A stretch of DNA of 64,000 bases from Bradyrhizobium sp. U87765 SZCCT0048 (lineage in GTDB: Bacteria; Pseudomonadota; Alphaproteobacteria; Rhizobiales; Xanthobacteraceae): assembly GCF_018131225.1 (NCBI RefSeq), contig NZ_JAFCMM010000001.1, forward strand, positions 1,860,001 to 1,924,000, read 5' to 3'. Below the pieces are notes generated by a model. The model had not been told where the DNA came from, ran no database searches, and saw only the letters and a list, made by a program, of their open reading frames with translations. This document shows, piece by piece, positions 8,385 to 17,210 of the stretch. Position numbers and translations under genes: made by a program. How positions within the stretch are numbered: position 1 is the stretch's first letter; each line of letters begins with the position of its first letter.

Positions 8385-9539
8385 ATGAAAATCTACGATC
8401 CCGATATTCTTGCGCTGCCGATTTTTGCGCCGCAGCACCGAGAGCTCGCCGTGCGCATCGAGCGCTGGGCGGACGGCATGGCGGAGCGTCTCGACGCCTG
8501 GCGCGACCTCGCACCTTCAGAACTTGGCTGCCAGTTGACGCGCCTCCTCGGCGACGAACGCTGGTTCGAGATCTCCTTCGGCGACAGCGAAACACCGGAC
8601 TTCCGGTCGATCGCCATCGTTCGCGAAGGTTTCGCGTTCATTCACGACCTCTGCGATTTCGCCTTCTCCATCCAGTCACTGGCCGCAACGCCGCTGCGAT
8701 GCCACGGCAGCCCCGCCCAACGCGCGCGCTGGCTGCCCGACGCCCTCACCGGTCGCAGCATCGGATCGCTTGCGATCTCCGAGCCGGATGCCGGCTCCAA
8801 CGTCGCCGGCATCAGCCTCCGCGCCGAGAGGCGCGGTGATACCTTCGTTCTCAACGGCGAAAAAACCTGGATCTCGAACGGCTCCATCGCAGATTTCCAT
8901 AGCGTCCTCGCGCGGACCGGCGAAGGCCCCGGTGCCCTCGGGCTCAGCATGCTGCGCGTGCCGGCCGGGACCGCCGGCCTCACAGCAGCACCGATCGATT
9001 TCATCGCTCCGCGCGCATTCGCCACGCTCTCGTTCCGCGACTGCGCCATCCCAGCCGACCACCTGGTCGGCCCCGCGGGCGGCGGTTTCGCGATCGCCAT
9101 GGACGTGCTGGAGAGCTATCGCCTGACGGTCGGCGCCGCCGCGGTCGGCTTCATGCGGCGCGCACAGCGCGCAGCCAACGAGCGATCACGCAGCCGCAAG
9201 CTCGGCAGCGGGACGCTGTATGACACTGCGCCCGCACGCGAAAAACTGGTGAACGCGGACATCGCCACCAATGCGGCGGCGCTGCTGGTGGCGCAGGCCG
9301 CCTGGCTGCGGGATCACGGCCAGCGCTACGCCAGGCAGTCCAGCATCGCGAAGCTCTTCGCCACGGACGCGGCGCAGGACGTTATCGACGATGTCGTCCA
9401 GTTGTTCGGCGCAGCCGGGCTGGTCCAAGGCTCCCTTCCCGAGCAGCTCTACCGCCAGATTCGCTCGCTGCGCATCTATGAAGGCACGTCCGAGATCCAG
9501 CGCAATATCATCGCCGGCCATCTGCGCCCCGTCGCATGA
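8385..9539 (+). CDS. Acyl-CoA dehydrogenase-family flavoprotein
   Basis: 384 aa with the whole acyl-CoA dehydrogenase fold: helical N-terminal domain, beta domain with SEPDAGSNVAG and LNGEKTWISNG, and C-terminal domain ending in RIYEGTSEIQRNIIAGHL, whose YEGTSE Glu is at the usual catalytic-base position. It overlaps the thioesterase gene by ATGA, so they are one unit. In NRPS clusters such enzymes often oxidise substrates bound to carrier proteins. Here the likely job is dehydrogenation of a carrier-bound intermediate, possibly the N-N unit (inference). Start: the ATG at 8385 lacks a close ribosome site. Confidence 0.88.
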   Translation: MKIYDPDILALPIFAPQHRELAVRIERWADGMAERLDAWRDLAPSELGCQLTRLLGDERWFEISFGDSETPDFRSIAIVREGFAFIHDLCDFAFSIQSLAATPLRCHGSPAQRARWLPDALTGRSIGSLAISEPDAGSNVAGISLRAERRGDTFVLNGEKTWISNGSIADFHSVLARTGEGPGALGLSMLRVPAGTAGLTAAPIDFIAPRAFATLSFRDCAIPADHLVGPAGGGFAIAMDVLESYRLTVGAAAVGFMRRAQRAANERSRSRKLGSGTLYDTAPAREKLVNADIATNAAALLVAQAAWLRDHGQRYARQSSIAKLFATDAAQDVIDDVVQLFGAAGLVQGSLPEQLYRQIRSLRIYEGTSEIQRNIIAGHLRPVA

Positions 9540-10378
9540 GCTTTGCCATGTCCCACGGCCCGCCACGCTGGATCTTCGCGCCGCGCCAGACCGAGCCGGA
9601 TGTCCACCTGTTCTGCTTCCCCCATGCGGGCAGCGGCGCATCGACCTATGCCGGCTGGCAATCGGCGCTCGGCAGCCGGACCCGCGTGCACGCGCTCGAG
9701 CTTCCCGGTCACGGCCAGCAGATCGGTGGCGAACTCGCCACCGACATCGAACGCCTGATCGGCGACATCGCCGGCGCGACTCGCCCTTTGCTCGACCGGC
9801 CTGCCTACTTCGTCGGCCACAGCCTTGGCGCGGTGCTCGCTTTCGAAACGCTTCGCCGCCTGACGTCCTTTCCCATTGTACGACTGTTCGCATCCGGCTG
9901 TCGCGCGCCATCGCAGATGCCCTCGGACCAGACCCGCGCCATTGCCGCCCTCGACGGCGACGCATTCGTTCAGCAGGTTCGCGCCTTCGGCGGCCTGCCT
10001 GACGACATCCTGCGCCAACCCGGCCTGCGAGCGATCTTCCTGCCGATCCTCAAGGCCGATTTCACATTGATCGCCGGCTACCGCTACCGCCCCGGCGCTC
10101 CGCTCGACGTACCGATCACCCTGCTGACCGGCAGCCGGGACCGACATGTCCCGGATAGTTCGCTGACGGCCTGGCAGAAGGAGACGCGCCATGCCATCAC
10201 ACGCCAGCACTTCGAGGGTGGACACTTCTTCATCCTCGATGCCAAGGCCGATGTGATCCGCCACGTCGGATCAACCATTGACGCGCCGCCTGCGACGACC
10301 GCTCCTGCGCCGCCGGACCAGCGTGCCGGCGCCCACGCCGAGCCTGCTCGCGGGGTCTCCCGGCACGGCGGCCGGTAA
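9536..10378 (+). CDS. Type II thioesterase (NRPS/PKS editing)
   Basis: 280-aa alpha/beta hydrolase of the TEII family, which removes stalled or wrong acyl groups from carrier proteins or releases products. The N-terminus has the typical LFCFPHAGSGAS, nucleophile Ser96 in GHSLGAV, Asp202 in GSRDRHVP and His230 in EGGHFFI. The last 40 residues are a Pro/Ala/Arg-rich tail outside the domain. Because the NRPS has no internal thioesterase, this protein may also be the release enzyme. It is translationally coupled to the flavoprotein gene. Confidence 0.9.
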   Translation: MSFAMSHGPPRWIFAPRQTEPDVHLFCFPHAGSGASTYAGWQSALGSRTRVHALELPGHGQQIGGELATDIERLIGDIAGATRPLLDRPAYFVGHSLGAVLAFETLRRLTSFPIVRLFASGCRAPSQMPSDQTRAIAALDGDAFVQQVRAFGGLPDDILRQPGLRAIFLPILKADFTLIAGYRYRPGAPLDVPITLLTGSRDRHVPDSSLTAWQKETRHAITRQHFEGGHFFILDAKADVIRHVGSTIDAPPATTAPAPPDQRAGAHAEPARGVSRHGGR

Positions 10379-10384
10379 TCCGCC

Positions 10385-12625
10385 TCAGATCATCAGCACG
10401 TCTGTTCGCTCGTCGGCCAGAGGCGGCACGGCGGGCGCCTCATGCCGCAGATGGTATCCTTCCGTGAAATAGGCAAACACCGCATAGCCGTTCCAGATAC
10501 GCCGCCACTCGGCCGCGACGGCATCCTGTCCCAGTTGCCGTTCGATCTGGCCAAGATAGGACTGGATGATGGTCGCGGCCTGATGCGCGTGCCCGGCGGA
10601 CACGTTGTCGATGGACAGATGCGCTTCCTCGTAGATCGGATCGAGATTCCAGTGCCGCAGCTTCTGGATTTCATGGAGCCGCAGTTCACCTAGTCCGAAC
10701 ATCTCGATGCCGAGATTGTAGCCGACGATCTCCGGATAGAAACTGTCGGCGAACAATCCCAGGCACAGCTGGTTGATGGGAAAGGCGTAGAACTCGTCCG
10801 GAATCTCGTCCTGGTCGATGAAGCTCGCCTCGCGGATATGCGGCATGACGATGCCCATGCTGGCGAGGACCCGATGGATCAGCGTGATATGATTCTTGCG
10901 GACGTCGCCCATCCCCATCTCGTCCGCATAGATCGCGAACAGCATGCTGTCGCTGGCCCGCGTGTGGCGTCCCGCATTGCCGATCCTGAATACCCACGAT
11001 CCGTCGATCAGGCTGCCGAGAGCGAACATCTTCTGACCGAAGATCACATCGTCTCGCGACGGAATCTGCTGCAGAGGCGCATAGGGATCGACCAGCTTGC
11101 GCCAGTAGATCGCATCGACACGCGCCATCAGGGCATCGGGGGAATATGGGAAGAATGTCGCATCGGTATAGCGGCCATCGGCTCCCGCGGAGAACATGAC
11201 CTGCGCCGCCTTGAGTGCCGCCGCTGCGCGCTGCCTCGCAGGCGGCAATACATGTGGAAAATTCTCGATATTGACCAGGCGATAGAAGAGCGCGCGATCG
11301 TCGAGCTCACCCGCCGTCTCGAACACCACGCCAGCGGGCTGTTCGCCGCGAATGGAATCGAGCCACGCCGCAGCGTCTGCCTCGTCCGGCCGCGCCACCG
11401 TGACCACGATCGGCGCGTCTTTCGTCGTTGAAATCCGCGCGATCCAGTCGCGGAGAACACGCGCCTCGCGTTCGCTGAAGACGCCGAACATCGGGCCACC
11501 GAGTTTGAGTGCATCAATGAAGCGCGAATTGCCGGATGTCGTCGTCCGGACGTGCCACGATTGCCTGAAGTCTGCCAGAAACGCCGCGATATCGAAGGTC
11601 GGATCAGCGAACCACTGGCTCAACAGCTTGCCGCCCACCTTGACCTGGCGATGCTGCTTGCCCGCAAACGGCGCATGACGCCGGATGATATCGGCGACCT
11701 TGCCATCGAGCGTCTGATTTGCGCTACGTTCCGCCATCGCGACCAGAAGTCCGGCGTGCCGGACCTCCAATGCCACGCCGAGCGATACGGCTCGGGCGAC
11801 ACGTCGTTCCAGCGCAGATCGACCGCTCGCCCCGAGCAGATCGACATACGCTCCGAGGATCGATCGTATCTCATTTTCCGCCAGCAACGGCGGCTCGCCG
11901 AGCAGAATGCTATCGCAGGCCATCACATGGGAGGCGTAGTGGATGCCAACAACCTCCGGCAGGTAATTCACCGGATAACGTGACAGCGACAGCAGGAACG
12001 CGGCATGCAAGGCAGTCCGGGCTCCCATGCCAGCCTCGCGCGGAAAATCCGGATCACCGACCGGCGGGAGATAGACGCCGAACTGTTCAAGAAGCCGCCG
12101 CCGGCCAGCCTCGACCGAGCGTCCCGGGCGACCCTCTCCCTGCAGCCGCCAGTAGTGCGCAAACAGATCATTGACAATGCCGGCGGGCTGCGTCGCCGGC
12201 TGCGAGATCGTATCGAGCCAGCATCCGGCGAGCAGCGCAATGGCCGCACGCTCGCGCAGCATGACTTCGCGCGCTTCACCGCCAAGCGCACAGGCCTGCG
12301 CGAGGCGGCCGGCAACAGTCGCACGGCATTCACGCACCCAGGTTTCGAGCCGCGCGAGATCGAGGCGGCCCGTGGGATCAAACCACTGCCCGGCGCCGGG
12401 CATGTCATCGATCGGCGCTGCAAGCGTCGCGTCCAGGACCTGCTTGGCTGCCAGAAGACCGCCCTCGCTTTCCTGATCACGCATCAATGACGCAAAAATC
12501 CCGACCGGCGTGGAAGCCAGGACTTCATCAGCCGCCGCGCGCGCGCCGGGGCTAAAGCGAAACGTATCGATGGTGCCACCACAGAACGTATCGGGTGGTG
12601 AAATCCATTTCATTTGCTCGGTCAT
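10385..12625 (-). CDS. Tandem heme-oxygenase-like diiron (HDO) protein
   Basis: 746 aa from the ATG with AGGAG upstream. The C-terminal half has an HDO-type metal site: Glu569 and His579 (DEMGMGDVRKNH), Glu632 (FYPEIVG), and His669, Asp673 and His679 in HLSIDNVSAGH. The N-terminal half looks like a second copy: LFAHYWRLQGEG (about 155-165) aligns with LFAIYADEMGMG, and YLPEVVGIHYASH (221-233) with FYPEIVGYNLGIE. That copy lacks the first Glu and His, so it is probably structural. Family members (UndA, BesC, SznF central domain) use O2 for N-oxygenation, desaturation or C-C cleavage. It points away from the KAS III-like gene and probably tailors the cluster's product (inference). Confidence 0.8.
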   Translation of the reverse strand: MTEQMKWISPPDTFCGGTIDTFRFSPGARAAADEVLASTPVGIFASLMRDQESEGGLLAAKQVLDATLAAPIDDMPGAGQWFDPTGRLDLARLETWVRECRATVAGRLAQACALGGEAREVMLRERAAIALLAGCWLDTISQPATQPAGIVNDLFAHYWRLQGEGRPGRSVEAGRRRLLEQFGVYLPPVGDPDFPREAGMGARTALHAAFLLSLSRYPVNYLPEVVGIHYASHVMACDSILLGEPPLLAENEIRSILGAYVDLLGASGRSALERRVARAVSLGVALEVRHAGLLVAMAERSANQTLDGKVADIIRRHAPFAGKQHRQVKVGGKLLSQWFADPTFDIAAFLADFRQSWHVRTTTSGNSRFIDALKLGGPMFGVFSEREARVLRDWIARISTTKDAPIVVTVARPDEADAAAWLDSIRGEQPAGVVFETAGELDDRALFYRLVNIENFPHVLPPARQRAAAALKAAQVMFSAGADGRYTDATFFPYSPDALMARVDAIYWRKLVDPYAPLQQIPSRDDVIFGQKMFALGSLIDGSWVFRIGNAGRHTRASDSMLFAIYADEMGMGDVRKNHITLIHRVLASMGIVMPHIREASFIDQDEIPDEFYAFPINQLCLGLFADSFYPEIVGYNLGIEMFGLGELRLHEIQKLRHWNLDPIYEEAHLSIDNVSAGHAHQAATIIQSYLGQIERQLGQDAVAAEWRRIWNGYAVFAYFTEGYHLRHEAPAVPPLADERTDVLMI

Positions 12626-12747
12626 CTCGCGCTCTCCTGATGAGACAACGGCGCAGGCACAACGCGACCGATGGTTGCGCCGCCGACATCCGCCATGGCA
12701 TGATCCGATCCATCCGACGCCGCCGGCTCTCCACCCCGGAGTGAACC

Positions 12748-13659
12748 ATGAGCGCATCGAAGCTCCATCTTCACGGCTGCCGATATGCATTGGGCGAGGA
12801 CGTATGCGCCGTCGCCGATCTGCCCGATCTGCAGGGTTTTCTCGACCGCCACCAAATGATCCACGATGCCGCGTTGTGGGGCTGGGGATCGTATTGCCGA
12901 ACGCGCAGCAGCGCCGTCGACATCGGCCTTGCGGCCGCGCAGCAAAGCGTGGCCGCGTTTGCAGGGCGGCGGCCGATCGACGCTGTTGTCCTGTGCGGAA
13001 CACGATTTCCCGGCGATGTCGACGGTCATGCCGATATCGTCGGCCGCTTCCTGGAAGCGCTCGATCTTCCGGCCGCGGCGCCCTATGGCACCAGCCTCAA
13101 TCGCTGCGCGACCTTGATGGCCGGCCTGCGGATTGCTCAGGCCCTGCTGCTCGCCGGCCTGCACGAGGCAGTGCTGGTCGCAGCCTTCGACGCCCTGGCC
13201 GACGAGGACACGCGACTGCGCCATTTCGCGATCTTCAGCGATGGCGCCGCCTCTTTCATCGTGACCCGCGATCTTCCCGGGGATTTCGAACTGATCGACA
13301 CCGCCGTCGCGATCGATGCCGCCGCGATGCGCCCCGGTGCCGAGATTTCCGCCGCGCTGACACGGCAGGCCCACGCCGACATCGCCAGCCGTTGCGGCGT
13401 TGCGGTTGGCGATGTCAAACATGTGGCCCACAACAATCTGTTTCGGCCGATCGTAGCCATCAAGGAGCAGCAGGCCGGCTTCGCCGCGCGGCAGTTGTTC
13501 CTGGACAATGTGACCCGGATCGGCCACGTCTCCGCCTGCGATCCGATCATCAATCTTGTCGACCTCGCCGCACGCGGCGCCCTGTCGAGCGGCGATCTCG
13601 TCGCGCTGGGCTCCAGCGTCTCCGGAGCACGCTTCGCCGGCCTCGTGCGCATGATGTGA
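12748..13659 (+). CDS. KAS III (FabH-like) thiolase-fold acyltransferase
   Basis: 303 aa with the beta-ketoacyl-ACP synthase III fold. Cys120 in SLNRCATLMAG is the nucleophile and His228 in AHNNLF matches FabH His244. The third residue, Asn274 of FabH, is His260 here (IGHVSAC instead of GNTSA), so decarboxylative condensation may be lost. KAS III relatives with altered triads (for example CerJ) act as acyltransferases. GGAG precedes the ATG. It is divergent from the HDO gene and convergent with the C45 gene. A role in moving an acyl group between carrier protein and acceptor is inferred. Confidence 0.82.
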   Translation: MSASKLHLHGCRYALGEDVCAVADLPDLQGFLDRHQMIHDAALWGWGSYCRTRSSAVDIGLAAAQQSVAAFAGRRPIDAVVLCGTRFPGDVDGHADIVGRFLEALDLPAAAPYGTSLNRCATLMAGLRIAQALLLAGLHEAVLVAAFDALADEDTRLRHFAIFSDGAASFIVTRDLPGDFELIDTAVAIDAAAMRPGAEISAALTRQAHADIASRCGVAVGDVKHVAHNNLFRPIVAIKEQQAGFAARQLFLDNVTRIGHVSACDPIINLVDLAARGALSSGDLVALGSSVSGARFAGLVRMM

Positions 13660-13714
13660 CATGTATCCGGCTTTGCGTGCGCGCCGCGCCCGCCGCACAC
13701 AGGGTGCGCTGGTC

Positions 13715-14749
13715 CTAGCCATCGACATGGAACGTCTGCGTCCTTGCCTGTGCCGGATCGCCACGACGCACATGCATGGCGCGGTCCCGGGGGGACAGCA
13801 CCACCGCGCCGACGGTTCGCTCGCGGCGAATGTCGCCAGTATCGCGAACGCGGATCGGCTCGCGCACCAGAATGTCCATATAGTCCGCGCAGGACGGATG
13901 TTTCGGCAACTGCGCCAGGCGTTCTTCACACGCCGCAAGCCGTCGTAACGACGAGTTGCGGGCAAAAGGATTGATCGCGTCCGCCGCGATGAACGGCTCA
14001 GCAAGGAAGTGGTTGGTATGCACCATTTCCGCGCCGCGCCGCACGGCGATCTTTCCTTCCATCACCTCCAGAGTGACCGCGTCGTCATGATCGCAGATCG
14101 TCAGTGCCCGCGAACTCGCCAGATGCAGGCCCGCCAGACGGTCGAGACAAGCCTCGACGCTGGCGCAAGTGTCGAGCAGGTGCCGGATCGCGAGATAGGG
14201 CGGCAGTCCCGCCGTCCATTCACCGCCAAGTACGAGATTCAATCCGATGGCCAGTCCATCGCTGTTGATGCCGAGGTAGCCGAGCAGACCGACAAACGAC
14301 AGCAGCAGCACGCGGCGGCCGCCCTGATGCGTCACATGCAAAACAGTCATGATCTCGTCGAGATTGCCGTTGAGATCAATGGTCTGCGCCAGTACCGGTT
14401 GGCCGCCGTTACGGCGGCTGAACAGGGTCGTGCAGTCCCCCATGGTCGGAATTCGATGATATCCCAGCACCTCGCGCCTGATCTGGAGCAGAACCGCCTC
14501 ATCGAGCCCGATGCGAGCTCCTGCGGCGAGACCACGAACCTCGTCCGCGAGATCCGGAGCATCGTCGACGATGGCGCGGCGGTAGCGATCGATAGCCGGA
14601 CGAAGCGCCACGAGCGACGTCGGGCGAGACAGCAGCCGGTTGAGGCGACAGAGGTCGTCGCTCAGGAAGGCATGGATCTCGCTGCGGAACGCCTCTCCGT
14701 GCATTCCGCCAATCCGGTATGCGTCGCCAGACATGCGCACGGGCACCAT
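13715..14749 (-). CDS. C45-family (penicillin acyltransferase-like) Ntn hydrolase
   Basis: 344 aa related to acyl-CoA:6-aminopenicillanic acid acyltransferase and choloylglycine hydrolases. The expected self-cleavage site and nucleophile is Cys106 in TMGDCTTLFS; the downstream LGYLGINSDGLAIGLNLVLGG and MVHTNHFLAEPF segments are family hallmarks. C45 enzymes make or break amide bonds. As last gene of the long minus-strand run it could release the chain from the carrier protein by forming an amide, or hydrolyse an amide-masked precursor. Start may instead be the Met codon 15 nt further in. Confidence 0.83.
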   Translation of the reverse strand: MVPVRMSGDAYRIGGMHGEAFRSEIHAFLSDDLCRLNRLLSRPTSLVALRPAIDRYRRAIVDDAPDLADEVRGLAAGARIGLDEAVLLQIRREVLGYHRIPTMGDCTTLFSRRNGGQPVLAQTIDLNGNLDEIMTVLHVTHQGGRRVLLLSFVGLLGYLGINSDGLAIGLNLVLGGEWTAGLPPYLAIRHLLDTCASVEACLDRLAGLHLASSRALTICDHDDAVTLEVMEGKIAVRRGAEMVHTNHFLAEPFIAADAINPFARNSSLRRLAACEERLAQLPKHPSCADYMDILVREPIRVRDTGDIRRERTVGAVVLSPRDRAMHVRRGDPAQARTQTFHVDG

Positions 14750-14765
14750 TGCACGCCCCGAACGT

Positions 14766-15386
14766 TCACGCGGCCAGTTCGCTCGCCGGTCGCAGTAATT
14801 TCCGGCCAGCCTCCAGTCCTGCCTTCACCACCGGCCACTCACGTCGCAGGATGCTGTAATAGATCGCGTCCCGGCGCCGCCCGCCCGGCATCACGTTGTA
14901 GCTGCGGAAGACGCCTTCTTCCGTCGCCCCGATATTGGCAAGACCCTTGCGCGCCTGGATGTTAAGCACATCCGTCTTGAATTCGACCCGCTCGACGTCC
15001 AGCACCTCGAACGCATGGCGCAACATCAGATACTTCGCCCAACGGTTGATGCCGTTGCCGCGGTAGTCCCGGCCAAGCCATGACCAGCCAATCTCAAGAC
15101 GGCGGTCGGCCTCGGCAAGGTTGCCGAACGCCATGCTGCCGGCGAGCCGCCCGCTCGCTTTGTCGACGATACCATGAACGATGCGGCGGCCGGCCCGCGT
15201 ATCGCCGATGGCGACAGCGAGAAAGCGATCGAGATCCTCGTCGCTGTCAATTCTGGTCACAAAATAGCGCCAGATATCCGCGTCGAATGCGATCGTGGCA
15301 AGCTCGCCGCGATCGCTGCTGACGAACGGTCGCAAATGAAGCTGATCGTTTTCCAGGACGGCGCCGGCCTTGTCGCTCCAGGACAT
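14766..15386 (-). CDS. GNAT N-acyltransferase (RimJ/RimL type)
   Basis: 206 aa. The acetyl-CoA loop is visible as GRDYRGNGINRWAKYLML and the motif RVEFKTDVLNIQARKGLANIGA is typical of RimJ/RimL and SpeG-like acetyltransferases. Ribosome site GGAGG lies inside the end of the carrier-protein gene 3 nt upstream, so the two are coupled. It could acylate the nucleophilic hydrazine (protection), tailor the product, or take acyl from the adjacent carrier protein. Substrate unknown. Confidence 0.85.
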   Translation of the reverse strand: MSWSDKAGAVLENDQLHLRPFVSSDRGELATIAFDADIWRYFVTRIDSDEDLDRFLAVAIGDTRAGRRIVHGIVDKASGRLAGSMAFGNLAEADRRLEIGWSWLGRDYRGNGINRWAKYLMLRHAFEVLDVERVEFKTDVLNIQARKGLANIGATEEGVFRSYNVMPGGRRRDAIYYSILRREWPVVKAGLEAGRKLLRPASELAA

Positions 15387-15389
15387 GGG

Positions 15390-15650
15390 TCAGGCCTCCA
15401 CATGATTGATTTTCGCCAGCAGCGCGATGATGTCGCGCGGTGTGCGCAGATCTGCGATGTCCTCTTCCGTCAGATGCATCATCGCGGTACCGGTACGGTC
15501 GCATACGGACGTCATCAGCAGGACCATGTTGAGCGAGCTCAGGCCATAGTGGCCATAGAGTTCGGCGTCGAGATCGACGGCGCTCGCTTCGATCGGCGGC
15601 GACACCAGCCTGGCGAGATCCTGGGTGACGACCTGCTGGAAACTGTTCAT
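15390..15650 (-). CDS. Acyl carrier protein 1
   Basis: 86-aa stand-alone carrier protein. The phosphopantetheine attachment site is Ser39 in YGLSSLNMV (Ser replaces the usual Asp of the DSL motif). It overlaps the stop of the AMP-ligase gene by ATGA, so the two are made together and the ligase most likely loads this protein. Proposed to carry the starter unit for the Cy domain of the NRPS (inference). Confidence 0.85.
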   Translation of the reverse strand: MNSFQQVVTQDLARLVSPPIEASAVDLDAELYGHYGLSSLNMVLLMTSVCDRTGTAMMHLTEEDIADLRTPRDIIALLAKINHVEA

Positions 15651-17176
15651 TGCAGCCCTCCATATCCACGCTGGATTTCGTCCTGGTAGCGTTCGAGGAT
15701 CGCCTTGCGACGCGGCTTGTACTGTGACGTGAGGAGGCCGTTCTCGATGCTGAAAGGCTCGTCGATCACGACAAAGCCGCCGATCCGCTCATCGGTGCCA
15801 TGCTCACGGTTCACCTCGGCAATATGCGCTGCGATGCGTTCCCGAACCGCGCCGCCATCTGTGGCGCAAACCACGGCGAGCAGATGGTCGCGGCCGAACC
15901 CGGCGAGGATGCAGTCGTCGATCACGTCGCAGGCCTTGAGGCGCTCCTCGACCTTGCGCACCATGACATTGCGGCCGTTTGCCAGCACGATGATATCGTC
16001 GGCCCGGCCGAGAATGTAGAGATAGCCGTCAGCATCGATCCGCCCGATGTCGCCGGTATGGACCGTACCGTCCGGCCCGAAGATCCGTTCGGATTCACCC
16101 GCGGCGCAATAGAGGTAGCGGGTGTTTACCGGATAGTCGCTGCGGACGTTGACCACGTTGCGGTCGTCGAGGAAGACGGTCTTGCCATCGAGCGGCCGCC
16201 CGACGCTGCCGCGGCGATGCGCGCCCGGCGCATTCTTGGTGACGATGCAGGTCTCGTTCATGCCATAGCCCTCGAAGATCGGCATTCCGCAGCCATCGAG
16301 GAATGCGAGGACGTCCGGACTGGCGGGTGCCGACCCGGTCCACAGGTAGCGGATCCGGCTCCCCAGCACCTCGCAGGCCCGCGCCCGCAATGCTTCCCGC
16401 CCCGCGTTCTCGCTCCCGACATCGGCCTGGGCGAGCGCAGTGATTTGCCGGCGCAGGGTTTCGTAGAACGCCGGCACCCCCATCACCACGGTCGGCTGCT
16501 CCCGCCGGAGCGCATGGAAGGCCAGTTCATAGGTCGCGACGACGACGTCATGCCCGTGAACAAGCGCCGAATAGATCCAGTAGCGCTGCTGTAGCAGCGA
16601 CAACGGCAGAAAGACAAACAGGCAGTCTGGCGGGGCATGGCCGAACAGCCGTTGCACAGCGGTGATGGAGCTGTCGATGCTGCCGACAGTGGCGGCCAGC
16701 CCTTTCGGCTGGCCCGTGCTTCCTGAGGTGAACTTGATCGTGGTGACATCGGCTGGCGCATAGACCACGGGATCCGATTGCGGCGGATCCGCCATGGCGG
16801 AGAGCGCCGGCAACAGCTCGGCAATGGAGCGGATGCGGTCGTCGCCCGCGCCGCGGTGCGCGAACAGCAGACGCAGGCCGTACCGATCCAGCAGATCGGA
16901 ACTCACCGCAAATTTGCCGACTTCAAAGCCCGCCGTCACCACCTTGAGCTTGATCGCGGCGAGATCGAGCAGAACCCACTCCAGACAGTTCGGAGCGGCG
17001 ATACCAATCCGGTCGCCGGCCCGAATACCGAGCCCGGTGAGATACGCCGCCGTCTTTCGCGCCAGTGCGTCGAGCTCACCAAGCTCAAACCGGTCGCGCC
17101 GGCCGGGCTGATAGATCGTGATGGTGCCCCCGGCCACCGGGTGGCCATTCGCCAGGCGATCGACAATCGGCGCCAT
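15647..17176 (-). CDS. Stand-alone acyl-AMP ligase (ANL superfamily)
   Basis: 509 aa. The ATP loop TSGSTGQPKG is at residues 150-159; further motifs are YGMNET, HTGDIGRIDADGYLYILGR and a C-terminal SQYKPRRKAILERY with the expected catalytic Lys. AAGGAG precedes the ATG at 17176. The tight coupling with carrier protein 1 suggests it adenylates an acid and transfers it to that protein. Within this cluster the likely substrate is hydrazinoacetic acid or a derivative; the fold alone does not prove it, and a fatty acid is the alternative. Confidence 0.87.
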   Translation of the reverse strand: MAPIVDRLANGHPVAGGTITIYQPGRRDRFELGELDALARKTAAYLTGLGIRAGDRIGIAAPNCLEWVLLDLAAIKLKVVTAGFEVGKFAVSSDLLDRYGLRLLFAHRGAGDDRIRSIAELLPALSAMADPPQSDPVVYAPADVTTIKFTSGSTGQPKGLAATVGSIDSSITAVQRLFGHAPPDCLFVFLPLSLLQQRYWIYSALVHGHDVVVATYELAFHALRREQPTVVMGVPAFYETLRRQITALAQADVGSENAGREALRARACEVLGSRIRYLWTGSAPASPDVLAFLDGCGMPIFEGYGMNETCIVTKNAPGAHRRGSVGRPLDGKTVFLDDRNVVNVRSDYPVNTRYLYCAAGESERIFGPDGTVHTGDIGRIDADGYLYILGRADDIIVLANGRNVMVRKVEERLKACDVIDDCILAGFGRDHLLAVVCATDGGAVRERIAAHIAEVNREHGTDERIGGFVVIDEPFSIENGLLTSQYKPRRKAILERYQDEIQRGYGGLQ

Positions 17177-17210
17177 CGTATTGTCTCCTTCGGCACAAAG
17201 CACCGTTCGC

